From Vibrio hepatarius (GTDB taxonomy: Bacteria; Pseudomonadota; Gammaproteobacteria; Enterobacterales; Vibrionaceae), in NCBI RefSeq assembly GCF_018860525.1, contig NZ_JAHKPM010000042.1:1-64000 (forward strand): a DNA stretch of 64,000 nucleotides, written 5' to 3'. Under the pieces are notes generated by a model that saw only the letters and a program-made list of their open reading frames with translations, had not been told where the DNA came from and searched no databases. Below are positions 45,801-54,400 of the stretch, one piece after another (position 1 is the stretch's first letter; the number at the start of each line of letters is the position of its first letter). Position numbers and translations under genes: made by a program.

Positions 45801-47807
45801 AATACTTCTGAACATACCATTCCTATCATAGGTGCAGAAAATTTTGAGTTAAATCCGATTATGAAAGATTCCTATGACCCTGTTGTCCGACAGGCTAGGT
45901 TTGACAACGGAAATTTTACCATCCCACCATTAACTGCAGCTGTCTTTGTTCAGGTACAAAATGGCGCTCAAGGTGAAGGTTTAACACTTGTCGATAAACC
46001 GAATGACTTAGCTCCGTTTGGTTCAACAAAAGTGTATGTTAGAGGGTCAATGAATGACTGGGGAACAAGTGATGAAATGATTTACCAAGATCATGGTCAG
46101 TATACCTTTGAAGGGTATCTTACCCCCGGTGAATATCAGTTCAAACTGGGATCGTTGGATTGGAATGAAGTTAATCTTGGTTTTGGTTCTCTAGCTGTTC
46201 TCAACGATTCCATTACGCTTGAAGATGGAGGTAGTGGCCATATAAAAGTAAAAGTAAATAACCAAGGGGTGCATAAGTTTACGCTTGATGCTTCAGATCA
46301 AAACTCTCCCACCATTTCAGTTATAGATGCCAAGATTGATTACGCCTGTTATGAGGATGATAACAGAGCCTGCAACTTAAGAGTTTATCAGGTGATGGTG
46401 GAGTCCTTTGTGGATGGTGATCCCAAACATAGCTATGGCCATGGTTATGGCAATTCACATCATAATGGTGATCTTCAGGGTGTGATCGACAGCCTAGATT
46501 ACATCGCAAGTCTTAATGTAAACGCATTATGGTTAACGCCTGTGTTTGATTCATGTGCAGGCCAAGCTGGTGATGATCGCCTAGATGCGACGGGTTACTT
46601 TCCCTGTGATTATTTTAATGTTGACCCAAAATTTGGTACCAACGATAAGCTTAAGGAGCTGGTGGATAAAGCGCATGCAAGAGATTTGTATGTTTTTCTC
46701 GACGGTGTCTTTGGCCATTCTAATCTTGTTGGAGTTAAACCGTCGCCAACGGGTAAGTTACCGTACTTAACAACGAAGGAAGGTTACCCTGGCACATACG
46801 TGGCCTATCCAAATGAAGATAGCGATGCCTTTTTTGTTGAGGTAGCGACATATTGGATAAAAGAATATGGTGTTGATGGCTGGAGGCTAGATCAATCCTA
46901 TCAACTTCCTTTAGACACTTGGCGTAAAATTCGTGCTGCGGTTGAGCAGGCATCTATGGGAAACAAACTGGCGGGCCAGCAGTGGGGAACGTTGGGCTAT
47001 CTGGTTGGCGAGGTATGGAAGGGTGCAGATGATATTACCGCAACCGCGTATGGTAGTGATGCCAAACCTGGCCTCTCTTCAGCGTTTAATTTTCCGTTAC
47101 GTTATGGGTTGGTTCAGGCGCTGGTCGTTGAAGAGTCGGGCAAAAGTGGTAGCGCAAGAGCGCTAGATGCCAGCTGGAATAGCCGAGCGAAATCTCCCTA
47201 TCATGCGATGCCAAATCTTATGCTAGGTAACCATGATCTGGTTCGTTTTGGCGATCTTATTCAACGTGGAAAGTTAGGTAATGAGGTGAAACGGCATAAA
47301 GCCGGATATAGTTTTTTAGCAGCATATTCAGGACCAATTACTGTTTACTATGGTGAGGAAATTGGTGATGAAGTTGCGGGTTTTGCTAAAAAGATCGATG
47401 AAAACTGTGTTTCCCAAGGTCTGTGTGATGATCACGTTGCACGTTCCAGTGCAAAAATTGAAGGCGTGACAGGCGCAGTACTTACAGTTAATCAACAAGA
47501 ATTAAAGCAGTATTTTACTATGCTAATGCACCTACGTAGTCAGTATCCTGCATTATACGCAGGAAAACGCCGTAATTTATGGCTAGACGATAACTTATAC
47601 GCAGATCTCAAAGTGTATGATAATCAGCAAATAATTTACGCACTCAATACGTCAACATCTGATCAAATACTGTTTGTTGATTCCACTTATCTAAAACAAA
47701 CGCATTTACTCCGAGACTTAATCAGCAACGAAGTGGTGAATGTGACAACGGGTCCAGTACAAATTAAAGTCCCAGCATTAACTGGGCGCTTTTTAATCGC
47801 TGAGTGA
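42804..47807 (+). CDS. pulA: Lipoprotein pullulanase with a second GH13 amylase domain
   Basis: A 1667-residue secreted enzyme. Signal peptide ends in the lipobox LLAGC (Cys21). Domains: CBM41 starch-binding (about 50-160), CBM48-like modules (to about 420), first GH13 domain with VVQDVVYNHTYASG, DGFRFDLMGHL and GEGWNFGE (pullulanase alpha-1,6 type), a CBM48/CBM20-like module (about 1075-1150, VYVRGSMNDWGTS), and a second GH13 domain from about 1180 with FLDGVFGHSN, DGWRLDQSY, VGEVWKG and LGNHDLVRFG, catalytic residues apparently kept. Ordinary PulA is about 1100 residues, so this is an amylopullulanase-like fusion. It would cut branched alpha-glucans outside the cell for LamB uptake. Confidence 0.92.
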   Translation: MKIKRTELCIVIAVLGLLAGCDDSPEAQAIETYFGGSSTYWESENGSSADSDAVYKQAVIYYKRDDGDYNNWGLHLWNSTSCDSISDDMLPDIDWSHPVIWKDIDLRYGAKFVIPLKSEHGACMNFILHKEDDKALGGEDLKVEFDKGNTLYTEHGSAILKYSPDEPLNVKLDGAAAHWLDTNSIAWFDHSNAVSYQIWSHETGEGDIAQPQHFIKYDLAISDTIYHPKFPNLNGRVGFTLNVTPQTAKALLKTQLIALALDNDGKPLVATRVQIPGVLDDLYTTSPSDADEEKLGSWIEDNRAQFALWSPTAQKVELHLYDQNKMPLPDSPFDLTLDASTGIWRFEGDVSLKNMFYRYRVKAFHPQTDNIEWMTVTDPYSLSLSTSSQYSQLVDLNAQDTKPSGWDNQKVPELTNPEDHIVYELHIRDFSASDKQGEELNNGKYLAFLEDERDSVKQLAALKEAGLTTIHLLPTYDLASMPEDPEKMLSLTDTVEKLCSINPAANLCSNSTSRHSSILSLLEQTDPSSGEAQKLLADIRPIDGFNWGYDPFHYNVPEGSYAVASDGISRIREYRQMIQKLHAMGFRVVQDVVYNHTYASGLYEKSVLDKVVPGYYHRLNPLTGAVENSTCCDNTASEHRMFEKLVADSVVMWAKDYKIDGFRFDLMGHLMKSSMLHVYEQTQQVDEDTWFYGEGWNFGEVVNGQRGENATQWSMAGTGIGTYNDRLRDGVRGGGPFDSGEALLKNPGFANAGSRFSDDLKSKMDLIRYGMAGNLQNYPLETYSGAIVYGRDFQYGGQGAAYTLDPQESINYVSKHDNQTLWDFNQYKADSNINSADRARMQIVGLSTVMLGQGVPFLHMGSELLRSKSMERDSYDSGDWYNKVDFSKQTNNWNVGLPRADKDMANWDAIRSVIANPNTVVTPEHIAWTNEVYQELLKIRSTSPLLRLVSEEEVLKRVRFHNTGPATLPGMIVMSVNDGVSVGSDLDSNFDSLIVAINANTSEHTIPIIGAENFELNPIMKDSYDPVVRQARFDNGNFTIPPLTAAVFVQVQNGAQGEGLTLVDKPNDLAPFGSTKVYVRGSMNDWGTSDEMIYQDHGQYTFEGYLTPGEYQFKLGSLDWNEVNLGFGSLAVLNDSITLEDGGSGHIKVKVNNQGVHKFTLDASDQNSPTISVIDAKIDYACYEDDNRACNLRVYQVMVESFVDGDPKHSYGHGYGNSHHNGDLQGVIDSLDYIASLNVNALWLTPVFDSCAGQAGDDRLDATGYFPCDYFNVDPKFGTNDKLKELVDKAHARDLYVFLDGVFGHSNLVGVKPSPTGKLPYLTTKEGYPGTYVAYPNEDSDAFFVEVATYWIKEYGVDGWRLDQSYQLPLDTWRKIRAAVEQASMGNKLAGQQWGTLGYLVGEVWKGADDITATAYGSDAKPGLSSAFNFPLRYGLVQALVVEESGKSGSARALDASWNSRAKSPYHAMPNLMLGNHDLVRFGDLIQRGKLGNEVKRHKAGYSFLAAYSGPITVYYGEEIGDEVAGFAKKIDENCVSQGLCDDHVARSSAKIEGVTGAVLTVNQQELKQYFTMLMHLRSQYPALYAGKRRNLWLDDNLYADLKVYDNQQIIYALNTSTSDQILFVDSTYLKQTHLLRDLISNEVVNVTTGPVQIKVPALTGRFLIAE

Positions 47808-47835
47808 TGAGTTATTTATATTATTCCTAGCCGGA

Positions 47836-47861
47836 GGGTTTATTACTGATGCGATAAACCC
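47836..47861 (+). terminator. Hairpin after pulA
   Basis: GGGTTTAT (47836-47843) pairs with ATAAACCC (47854-47861). No T-run follows, so it is a weak terminator candidate 28 bp after pulA. Confidence 0.4.
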
Positions 47862-47928
47862 CGTCTAATCATTTTGGACTCAGTTTTGTTTCTATCCTAA
47901 GTAACTTAGAGCTTAAACATGAAAAGCA

Positions 47929-47990
47929 TTTGCATAATGAACATGCATTGTGCAAGTTTTGTTGCATAATGCAAATTCATATATGCAATA
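47929..47990. promoter_or_regulatory. Cluster of TGCAT/ATGCA repeats upstream of the BLUF gene
   Basis: TTGCATAATG occurs at 47930-47939 and 47962-47971, 32 bp apart (three helical turns), within TTTGCATAATG and TTGCATAATGCAA; ATGCATTGTGCA (47943-47954) and TATGCAATA (47982-47990) add more half-sites. The 350-bp gap has no other clear content. It looks like an operator array for the BLUF-chemoreceptor unit. Confidence 0.45.
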
Positions 47991-48214
47991 TATGGCGCAA
48001 TTTAACCAAGTTAATCGGAATTCATCACAATTCAGTCTTTTTTCTCTTGGCATAGAATTTGTAGACTATCAATAGTGTCCTGAAATGTGCTCATCATCCT
48101 AAACGTGTGTTCATATGGTTTGGTAGAGTAATTAAACTGGGCGCCAATACAACAAGCAGTAGAACAAAAAATAAGCCAAACATGTTTGTTTATAATCCAA
48201 GGAGTGGAGGCGGC

Positions 48215-48640
48215 ATGAAATTGATAGAGCTCGTCTACGTTAGCAAAGCTAGAAATAGGCTTGAACAAGATGAATTGGAAGGCATCTTATCAAAAGCCCG
48301 CAAAAACAATACCGACCATGATATCACGGGACTTCTGCTTTATGATGGCTATGGTACCTTCATTCAAGTGTTAGAAGGACCTGAACCATCAGTTGAGCGG
48401 CTATTCGAAAAAATCAAAACAGATTCTCGCCACTCTGGTGTTAACAGAATCGGTTTCCATCAGATAAACAGCCGCAGCTTCCCTGATTGGAAGATGGGCT
48501 TTCGAGTGCTTGATCAAGACCTTGAATCTTCAATTCCAGGATATAGTGATTTTATGAAGCACAAGGGAGAGGTGCAATATCTTGTAGAGCACAAAAGTTT
48601 TGCCATGCAGATGGTGCACTATTTTGTGAAAAAAGATTAG
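48215..48640 (+). CDS. BLUF-domain blue-light photoreceptor
   Basis: A 141-residue stand-alone BLUF protein (about 95 residues of domain plus a C-terminal helix region). The flavin-contacting residues are visible: Tyr8 in LVYVSKA, the Asn in [14 protein letters not shown], and the Gln in FIQVLEGP. Blue light rearranges hydrogen bonds of FAD and changes partner binding. The frame extends upstream to 48107, but GGAGG before 48215 fixes the start. It lies 10 bp before a chemoreceptor gene, the likely output partner. Confidence 0.93.
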   Translation: MKLIELVYVSKARNRLEQDELEGILSKARKNNTDHDITGLLLYDGYGTFIQVLEGPEPSVERLFEKIKTDSRHSGVNRIGFHQINSRSFPDWKMGFRVLDQDLESSIPGYSDFMKHKGEVQYLVEHKSFAMQMVHYFVKKD

Positions 48641-48650
48641 GGAGAGAGGC

Positions 48651-50342
48651 ATGTTATCATATTTCAAGATTGCTCATAAGGTCTACCTGCTAGGGTTTTT
48701 CCTACTTGGTGCGATACTTATTATGGGAGGGTTTGCTCTTCATCAAATGAATAAAATTGGTGTCGAGTTAGCTGATATTGCAGAGCGAGATATCCCTCTT
48801 ACTAAGGCTTTGACAGTATTAACAGAGCACCAGCTTGAGCAGGCGATTATGTTCGAACGAGCCTTAATTAAGGCTATCCGAGTAGAGCAAAATCTTGCGC
48901 CAATGAGTGCTTTCGTGGAATACAAAAATAAAGTAGATAAAATTAGTATTAAAGTTGAGAAAGAAATAGTGGCAGTTGAGCAATTGATTACTGCAGCGAT
49001 TCCAAAACTTCACAGCTTGAAAGCAAAAGCAAAGTTCGAAGCAAAATTGGCTGAACTTAAAAAATTTGAGGAGTCTTACCATTCTCTGGTGGATGAGGTT
49101 AAAGAAACGATGCGCTTGGGATCTCAAGGAGATATCGAGACCATGCTTGTGTATTCGGAAAAAGTAGAAAAACACGAAGATGAAATTGATAATTCATTAA
49201 TCAAAATATTGGATGATGTACAGAGTTTTACGTTAGCCAGCGCTTTGCAAGCCGAAGAAGATGAAAAATTTGCCATCAAATGGATGAGTGTCATCGCAGT
49301 TGTTTCAGTGGTGTTTGGCATTATTATGCCTATTTGGATTGCTAAAGCTATTAGAAACCCCATAGTCACCTTGATTGGAAGGCTTCAGCAAGTTGCACAA
49401 GGGGACGGTGATTTAACCATCAGGCTTGATAGTAGTGCTAGAGATGAAACAGGCACAGTAGCCAGTGCTTTTAATACCTTTCTTGGCGTATTAACTGGAA
49501 CCATTTCTGTGGTTAGCTCAAAAGCCGCAGAATTAGGTAAATCATCTGAATCTGCATTGGGCGCGATGCAACGGACATTGGCAAATGTTGAGAAACAACA
49601 CAGAGATATTGAGCAGGTGGCGACGGCGATTAATGAGATGAATGCGACCACACAAGAAGTTGCTACTAGTACAGCTAACGCATCTTCTGTTACAGATGCG
49701 GCTAAAAAGCACGTTGTTGATGGTCAGAGAGAGTCGTTGGAAATCCAGAAGATTATTGAAGAATTAACCAATGAAGTCACGTCCTCATCAGGGGTGATTG
49801 AAAATCTGGTCTCTGAAACTAACAATATTGGAACCGTACTTGAATCTATTCAAGGGATTGCGGAGCAAACAAACCTGCTTGCGCTTAATGCAGCGATAGA
49901 GGCCGCTCGGGCAGGGGAAACAGGGCGAGGCTTTGCGGTGGTTGCCGATGAGGTACGTTCACTTGCACAACGTACTCAAGATGCGACAGTTGATATTCAA
50001 CAATTAGTTGATCGATTGCAATCTGAAGCAAAAAATGCAGTAACCAGTATGCAAAAAGGGACAACTACAGCCCAATTGTGTTTAGAGAAAAGTACGCAAT
50101 CGGCTAACACCTTCCTTTTAGCCGCTGAGTCTGTTAACGAGATCGCTGGCTTAAATGTGCAGATCGCGACCGCTGCGGAGGAGCAAGCTGTTGTAGTCAA
50201 AGATTTGGATGCCAATCTCACCAATATTAAGCTGCTGTCAGAAGAAACTGCCGAAGATTCTAGGCATACTGCTTCTGCAAGTGAGACAATTGCCAAAAAT
50301 GTTATAGATTTACATCAAAACTTAAATAAGTTCCAAATCTGA
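48651..50342 (+). CDS. Methyl-accepting chemotaxis protein
   Basis: A 563-residue membrane receptor: first membrane segment (about 10-28), periplasmic helical bundle (about 30-205, coiled, charged), second segment (210-232), HAMP (to about 285), and the cytoplasmic signalling rod with the tip [22 protein letters not shown]. It would control CheA. It is the second gene of the BLUF pair (10-bp gap), so light input through the BLUF protein is possible. No C-terminal CheR pentapeptide is seen. Confidence 0.94.
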   Translation: MLSYFKIAHKVYLLGFFLLGAILIMGGFALHQMNKIGVELADIAERDIPLTKALTVLTEHQLEQAIMFERALIKAIRVEQNLAPMSAFVEYKNKVDKISIKVEKEIVAVEQLITAAIPKLHSLKAKAKFEAKLAELKKFEESYHSLVDEVKETMRLGSQGDIETMLVYSEKVEKHEDEIDNSLIKILDDVQSFTLASALQAEEDEKFAIKWMSVIAVVSVVFGIIMPIWIAKAIRNPIVTLIGRLQQVAQGDGDLTIRLDSSARDETGTVASAFNTFLGVLTGTISVVSSKAAELGKSSESALGAMQRTLANVEKQHRDIEQVATAINEMNATTQEVATSTANASSVTDAAKKHVVDGQRESLEIQKIIEELTNEVTSSSGVIENLVSETNNIGTVLESIQGIAEQTNLLALNAAIEAARAGETGRGFAVVADEVRSLAQRTQDATVDIQQLVDRLQSEAKNAVTSMQKGTTTAQLCLEKSTQSANTFLLAAESVNEIAGLNVQIATAAEEQAVVVKDLDANLTNIKLLSEETAEDSRHTASASETIAKNVIDLHQNLNKFQI

Positions 50343-50360
50343 GATTGTTGAGAGCCAACA

Positions 50361-50834
50361 TCACTTTTTATATCTGTGAAGTAATGATTGAGGGATATGG
50401 CAGTAATCTTGAGGATAATGCGTAAGGCGGTCCTGGTGTTCAGGATCGCTTTTTACGTAATTGGTCAGTGGTAACACCTCAACGACAATATGACTGCTGT
50501 TAGGTTGAAGACTAATAAATTGTTTTGCTTTGGCTAAGTGTTGATAATCTTTACTATAGACACCTGTACGGTATTTTTTACCTATATCTTGCCCTTGTTG
50601 GTTGAGGCTAAAGGGGTCGATGATCTCAAAAAAGAGTACCATCAATTGCTCAACGGTTGTTTCTTGAGGATCAAATTGAGTACGAACACATTCAGCATAG
50701 CCATCATATTTTCCTGTAGTGTCGATATTCATACCATTTGCGCGTCCAGCTTCAGTTGCAATGACTCCGGGAAGATGTTTGATAAACTCTTGAACGCCCC
50801 ACAGGCAACCGCCGGCAAAATATATCTCTTCCAA
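50361..50834 (-). CDS. msrA: Peptide methionine sulfoxide reductase A
   Basis: A 157-residue enzyme that repairs S-methionine sulfoxide. The catalytic cysteine is Cys10 in FAGGCLWGVQEF (the family usually has GCFWG). Other motifs DGYAECVRTQFDP and QGQDIGKKYRTGVY are typical. It is the short form, convergent with the chemoreceptor gene (18 bp apart). It has no signal peptide, so it is cytosolic. Confidence 0.92.
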   Translation of the reverse strand: MEEIYFAGGCLWGVQEFIKHLPGVIATEAGRANGMNIDTTGKYDGYAECVRTQFDPQETTVEQLMVLFFEIIDPFSLNQQGQDIGKKYRTGVYSKDYQHLAKAKQFISLQPNSSHIVVEVLPLTNYVKSDPEHQDRLTHYPQDYCHIPQSLLHRYKK

Positions 50835-50971
50835 TTATCTGTACTCCTATGACTTACGACATCCTATTACACCAAAATTATAGTACTAGGGGTAGGTTTT
50901 ATTCTCTTCCTTAAAGACAACTAGCTAGCTTTAAGTTTTTTATGGAGGGACAAGTTAGGTTTATAGTAGAT

Positions 50972-51000
50972 AGGCATCTTAAAAAGCCTTTTAGATGCCT
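50972..51000. promoter_or_regulatory. Hairpin in the qnr upstream region
   Basis: AGGCATCT (50972-50979) pairs with AGATGCCT (50993-51000), extended by AAAA/TTTT after a two-base bulge. No T-run follows on the plus strand. It lies 107 bp before qnr and might be a leader structure or an old terminator. Confidence 0.35.
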
Positions 51001-51106
51001 TAAATTGGCTATTTTAGGGTGTTTTAATCTATTGATTTTTAAAGCTTTATTTCGGTGGAAAACTCAATGGTGACAGTGGTAGGCTAGCAGCAACTAAGGA
51101 GACATT

Positions 51107-51760
51107 ATGTCAACAAAGAATCAAACCTACTATCAGCAAGATTTTTCTCATCAAGATCTGCAATATGAAATTTATGAGGACTGCCAATTTACTCAATGTA
51201 ACTTTGAACGTGCAGATTTACGTGATGCAAAATTTATCAATTGCCGCTTTATTGAAGCGCAGGCAATTGAAGGGTGCAGCTTTGCCTATGCGAAATTAAA
51301 GGACACCAGTTTTAGCAACTGTATGTTAGCGATGAGTCGGTTTGTTGGAGCCGACTGTTTTGGCATTGAATTTAGAAAATGTGATTTAAAAGGGGCAAAT
51401 TTTCAAAGAGCTAATTTTATAAACCGTATCAGTGATACGGTTTATTTTTGTTCTGCCTATATGACAGGATGCAATTTGAGTTACACCAATTTTGAAAGAG
51501 CACTGCTTGAGAAATGTGATTTGTATGAAAATCGGTGGAATGGAGCAAACTTATTTTCAGCTAACTTATCGGGGTCTGATTTATCCCGTGGTGAGTTTAC
51601 TAAAGATCAATGGGGTTCATTTAAAGTTGAAGGTGCTGATCTCACTTATGTTGACTTAGAAGAGCTTGACGTTCGCCGCGTACCATTAAATGGAGTGAAA
51701 ATTTGCAGTTGGCAGCAAGATCAACTTTTATCTCAATTTGGCTTAATTGTTGTGGCGTGA
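51107..51760 (+). CDS. qnr: Qnr-type pentapeptide-repeat protein
   Basis: A 217-residue right-handed beta-helix protein made of A(D/N)LXX repeats (CNFERADLRDAKFINCRF, CDLKGANFQRANFI, GANLFSANLSGSDLS), with the two-half layout and C-terminal dimerisation segment of Qnr. It shields DNA gyrase and topoisomerase IV from quinolones. Vibrios carry such genes as intrinsic chromosomal loci; no mobile element is seen near it. AAGGAG precedes the ATG. I saw no LexA box. Confidence 0.93.
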   Translation: MSTKNQTYYQQDFSHQDLQYEIYEDCQFTQCNFERADLRDAKFINCRFIEAQAIEGCSFAYAKLKDTSFSNCMLAMSRFVGADCFGIEFRKCDLKGANFQRANFINRISDTVYFCSAYMTGCNLSYTNFERALLEKCDLYENRWNGANLFSANLSGSDLSRGEFTKDQWGSFKVEGADLTYVDLEELDVRRVPLNGVKICSWQQDQLLSQFGLIVVA

Positions 51761-51768
51761 TTTTGTGA

Positions 51769-51867
51769 TTACGCCATACCAAGCGCAATCTTAATGGCGA
51801 AAGACAACATGCCTAAGAAGATTACGCTAGCAAGCCATATGAATACAAACCAGGTTAACTTTTTCAT
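51769..51867 (-). CDS. Small bd-oxidase membrane subunit (DUF2474/CydX-like), 32 aa
   Basis: A 32-codon gene: MKKLTWFVFIWLASVIFLGM, then LSFAIKIALGMA. It is a single membrane helix. Its ATG overlaps the cydB stop by one base (TGATG), so it is translationally coupled. The pattern W..WLASV..LG resembles DUF2474 proteins that accompany cyanide-insensitive oxidase genes. It probably stabilises the oxidase. Short genes like this are usually missed by gene finders. Confidence 0.8.
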   Translation of the reverse strand: MKKLTWFVFIWLASVIFLGMLSFAIKIALGMA

Positions 51868-52865
51868 CAGTGGTAATTCTCCCCATGCTTCATTTTTCCT
51901 CTGAAAATCCAATAGGTATAGGCACTGTATGAGATGATAAGTGGGAGTAGAAATACAGTGCCAGCAAGTAAGAATTTCAGACTTTCATCGGGAGCCGCTG
52001 CTTGATGATAAGTGAGGCTAAAAGGCACTAAATAAGGGAAGGTGCTTATTCCAAAGCCCAGAGCGGCAAGTCCAAACAAAGCAATACCACATAGGTAGGC
52101 TTTTAGTGCTTTGCGATTTTTTAAAGAGCGATAAAGCTGCCGTATAAACCATGCGGACAAAACCGGTATACACAATAATATTAAAGCGTTTGGAAAACTA
52201 AACCAGCGATCAAATATCAAGTTGTTTTGCAGTGGAAGCCATATACTCACAATCGCAATACATAACACCATGCCCATACCCCACCGCTTTGCAATGATCT
52301 CATAGCGGCCGGTTAGATCGCTTGGAAGTTTAATCATCAGCCAGCACGACCCTAACAAAACGTAAGCAAACACCAGCGCTAAAGCACAAAATAGACTAAA
52401 AGGACTTAACCAATCGAACCAAGTGCCTGCGTATGAGCGTCCCTCAACTTCGATTCCTTGCAATAGAGCGCCAAGCATTATCCCTTGCATAACCGTGGCA
52501 AGTAGTGAACCGACGAAAAAAGCAATATCCCATAAAAATTTCCCTTTGGTGGTTTTAAAACGATACTCAAATGAGACGCCACGTAGGATTAAGCCCAGCA
52601 ACATAAGTATGAGAGGAGCATACAATGCTGGCATAACAACAGAGTAAGCTAAAGGAAACACGGCGAACAAACCGCCGCCACCGAGAACTAACCAAGTTTC
52701 ATTCCCATCCCAAACAGGCGCTATGCTGTTCATCATCATATCTCGTTCCACTTCGCTATGAGCGCTGGGAAACAAAATGCCAATTCCAAGATCGAATCCA
52801 TCGAGTATTACGTAGATGAGTACTGCAAGGCCAATCAAAGCGTACCAAATGAGCGCATAATCCAT
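51867..52865 (-). CDS. cydB: Cytochrome bd-type (CIO) ubiquinol oxidase subunit II
   Basis: A 332-residue membrane subunit with about eight helices. The N-terminus YALIWYALIGLAVLIYVILDGFDLG and MNSIAPVWDGNETWLVLGGG are the family hallmarks. Shorter than E. coli CydB (379), as in CIO-type enzymes. It is 10 bp downstream of cydA and coupled to the 32-residue subunit gene. Confidence 0.95.
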   Translation of the reverse strand: MDYALIWYALIGLAVLIYVILDGFDLGIGILFPSAHSEVERDMMMNSIAPVWDGNETWLVLGGGGLFAVFPLAYSVVMPALYAPLILMLLGLILRGVSFEYRFKTTKGKFLWDIAFFVGSLLATVMQGIMLGALLQGIEVEGRSYAGTWFDWLSPFSLFCALALVFAYVLLGSCWLMIKLPSDLTGRYEIIAKRWGMGMVLCIAIVSIWLPLQNNLIFDRWFSFPNALILLCIPVLSAWFIRQLYRSLKNRKALKAYLCGIALFGLAALGFGISTFPYLVPFSLTYHQAAAPDESLKFLLAGTVFLLPLIISYSAYTYWIFRGKMKHGENYH

Positions 52866-52875
52866 GTCGTTGTCC

Positions 52876-54264
52876 TTACGTTAAATGATTTGAATGGGAG
52901 GCTGGTGGTATGTCTGTCCCATCGGGTAGACGGCTGTCTAGTGAGCGTTCATATCTCGTTGGAGACTTGCGCATGAGTCGAAGCAAATAAAAAATACCCG
53001 CACCAAAAACTAAAAAGTAAACGATGACAAAGGCCGTTAATGAGATACCAATTGCGGTTGCATCAATGGGGGAAGCCGATTCTGCGGTGGTGAGCAAGCC
53101 ATATACTGTGAAAGGTTGGCGACCTACTTCCGTTGTTATCCAGCCTGCAAGTACGGCCACAAAGCCCGCTGGGCCAAAAGCAATACAAATCTTGTGGAAC
53201 CAACGAACTTCGTAGAGGGTGTTTTTATATCTTAAGTACAAACTGCAAACACCAACAAACAGCATGCCAAAGCCTATGGCGACCATAGTTCTGAAACTCC
53301 AAAATACGATACTGACGGGGGGGTGTTCATCTTCTGGGAATGCATCTAGTCCTTTGACTTCTCCATTCCACTGATGGGTGAGAATGAGACTTCCTAAATG
53401 AGGTATTTCAAGTTTGTAATCGACTGTTTTGGTCTCATCATTGGGAATACCAAATAAAATAAGCGGCGCACTTTTGTGGGATTGATAATGTCCTTCCATT
53501 GCCGCAACTTTGGCAGGTTGATGTTCTAGTGTGTTTAAACCATGCATGTCTCCAGCTATTATTTGCAATGGTGTTACAATTGCAGCCATCCACATCGCCA
53601 TGGAAAACATGGTTCTTGCAAGAGGATTTTTGGGTGCTGAAAGTAGGTGATAGGCACCAACAGCTGCGACAACAAAGGACGTTGTTAAATAGGCAGCAAG
53701 CAGCATGTGTACCAATCGATAAGGAAATGATGGGTTAAAAACAATTTCAAACCAGCTTTCGGGAACAAACTGTCCAACATCATTAATAGAAAATCCGGCT
53801 GGAGTTTGCATCCAACTATTAACTGACAGTATCCAAAATGCTGAGAGAAATGTACCAAATGCAACTATGCAGGTAGACATAAAATGTAGCTTTTTGCCAA
53901 CCCGTTCCATGCCAAATAGCATTACGCCTAGAAATCCAGCTTCGAGGAAGAAAGCCGTGAAGACTTCATAGCCCATCAATGGACCTAATATGGGCCCAGT
54001 TTTATCAGCGAATACACTCCAATTAGTACCAAACTGATAACTAAGAACTATGCCACTGACCACTCCCATGCCAAAACTAATCGCAAATATTTTGATCCAG
54101 TATTTGAAGAGTTGAAGATATTTTTCTTCTTTTGTTTTAAGCCATAGACCTTCTAGCACAGCTAAATAGCTGGCAAGACCAATAGTGAAGGCTGGAAAAA
54201 TAATGTGGAAGGCAACCGTAAAGGCGAACTGAAATCTGGCTAAATCCACTGCTAACGTGTCCAT
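52876..54264 (-). CDS. cydA: Cytochrome bd-type (CIO) ubiquinol oxidase subunit I
   Basis: A 462-residue haem subunit that oxidises quinol and reduces O2 without pumping protons. The haem ligand histidine is in [12 protein letters not shown] (His20), and [10 protein letters not shown] and the [15 protein letters not shown] quinol region are present. The Q-loop is short, as in cyanide-insensitive oxidases. The frame extends to 54288, but GGGAAA before the ATG at 54264 fits. It is divergent from a lone nqrB gene with 136 bp between. Confidence 0.95.
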   Translation of the reverse strand: MDTLAVDLARFQFAFTVAFHIIFPAFTIGLASYLAVLEGLWLKTKEEKYLQLFKYWIKIFAISFGMGVVSGIVLSYQFGTNWSVFADKTGPILGPLMGYEVFTAFFLEAGFLGVMLFGMERVGKKLHFMSTCIVAFGTFLSAFWILSVNSWMQTPAGFSINDVGQFVPESWFEIVFNPSFPYRLVHMLLAAYLTTSFVVAAVGAYHLLSAPKNPLARTMFSMAMWMAAIVTPLQIIAGDMHGLNTLEHQPAKVAAMEGHYQSHKSAPLILFGIPNDETKTVDYKLEIPHLGSLILTHQWNGEVKGLDAFPEDEHPPVSIVFWSFRTMVAIGFGMLFVGVCSLYLRYKNTLYEVRWFHKICIAFGPAGFVAVLAGWITTEVGRQPFTVYGLLTTAESASPIDATAIGISLTAFVIVYFLVFGAGIFYLLRLMRKSPTRYERSLDSRLPDGTDIPPASHSNHLT

Positions 54265-54359
54265 AATTATTTCCCGCTGTTGGTACATCTATTTCTACGG
54301 TGCTGCGATAACGAATGTTCAATCTGAGCCAAACTTTTTATTGCTCTTATTACGGTTCT

Positions 54360-54374
54360 ATTTCGTATCGAAAT
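54360..54374. promoter_or_regulatory. Palindrome between cydA and nqrB
   Basis: ATTTCG-TAT-CGAAAT is a perfect 6-3-6 inverted repeat, 26 bp before nqrB and 96 bp before cydA. It could be the operator for a shared regulator; the binder is unknown. Confidence 0.5.
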
Positions 54375-54400
54375 ATATCGGTTCTTCAGGAAGTAAAAAT

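Noticed and set aside
48032..48268. 78-codon minus-strand frame upstream of the BLUF gene
   Set aside because: Overlaps the BLUF start and RBS, composition unlike a folded protein, no RBS.
50940..51106. LexA box upstream of qnr
   Set aside because: No CTGT-N8-ACAG was found in the upstream region.
51760..51769. Inverted repeat GGCGT/ACGCC as terminator between qnr and the small oxidase gene
   Set aside because: The repeat falls in the coding ends of both genes and has no U-run; probably chance.
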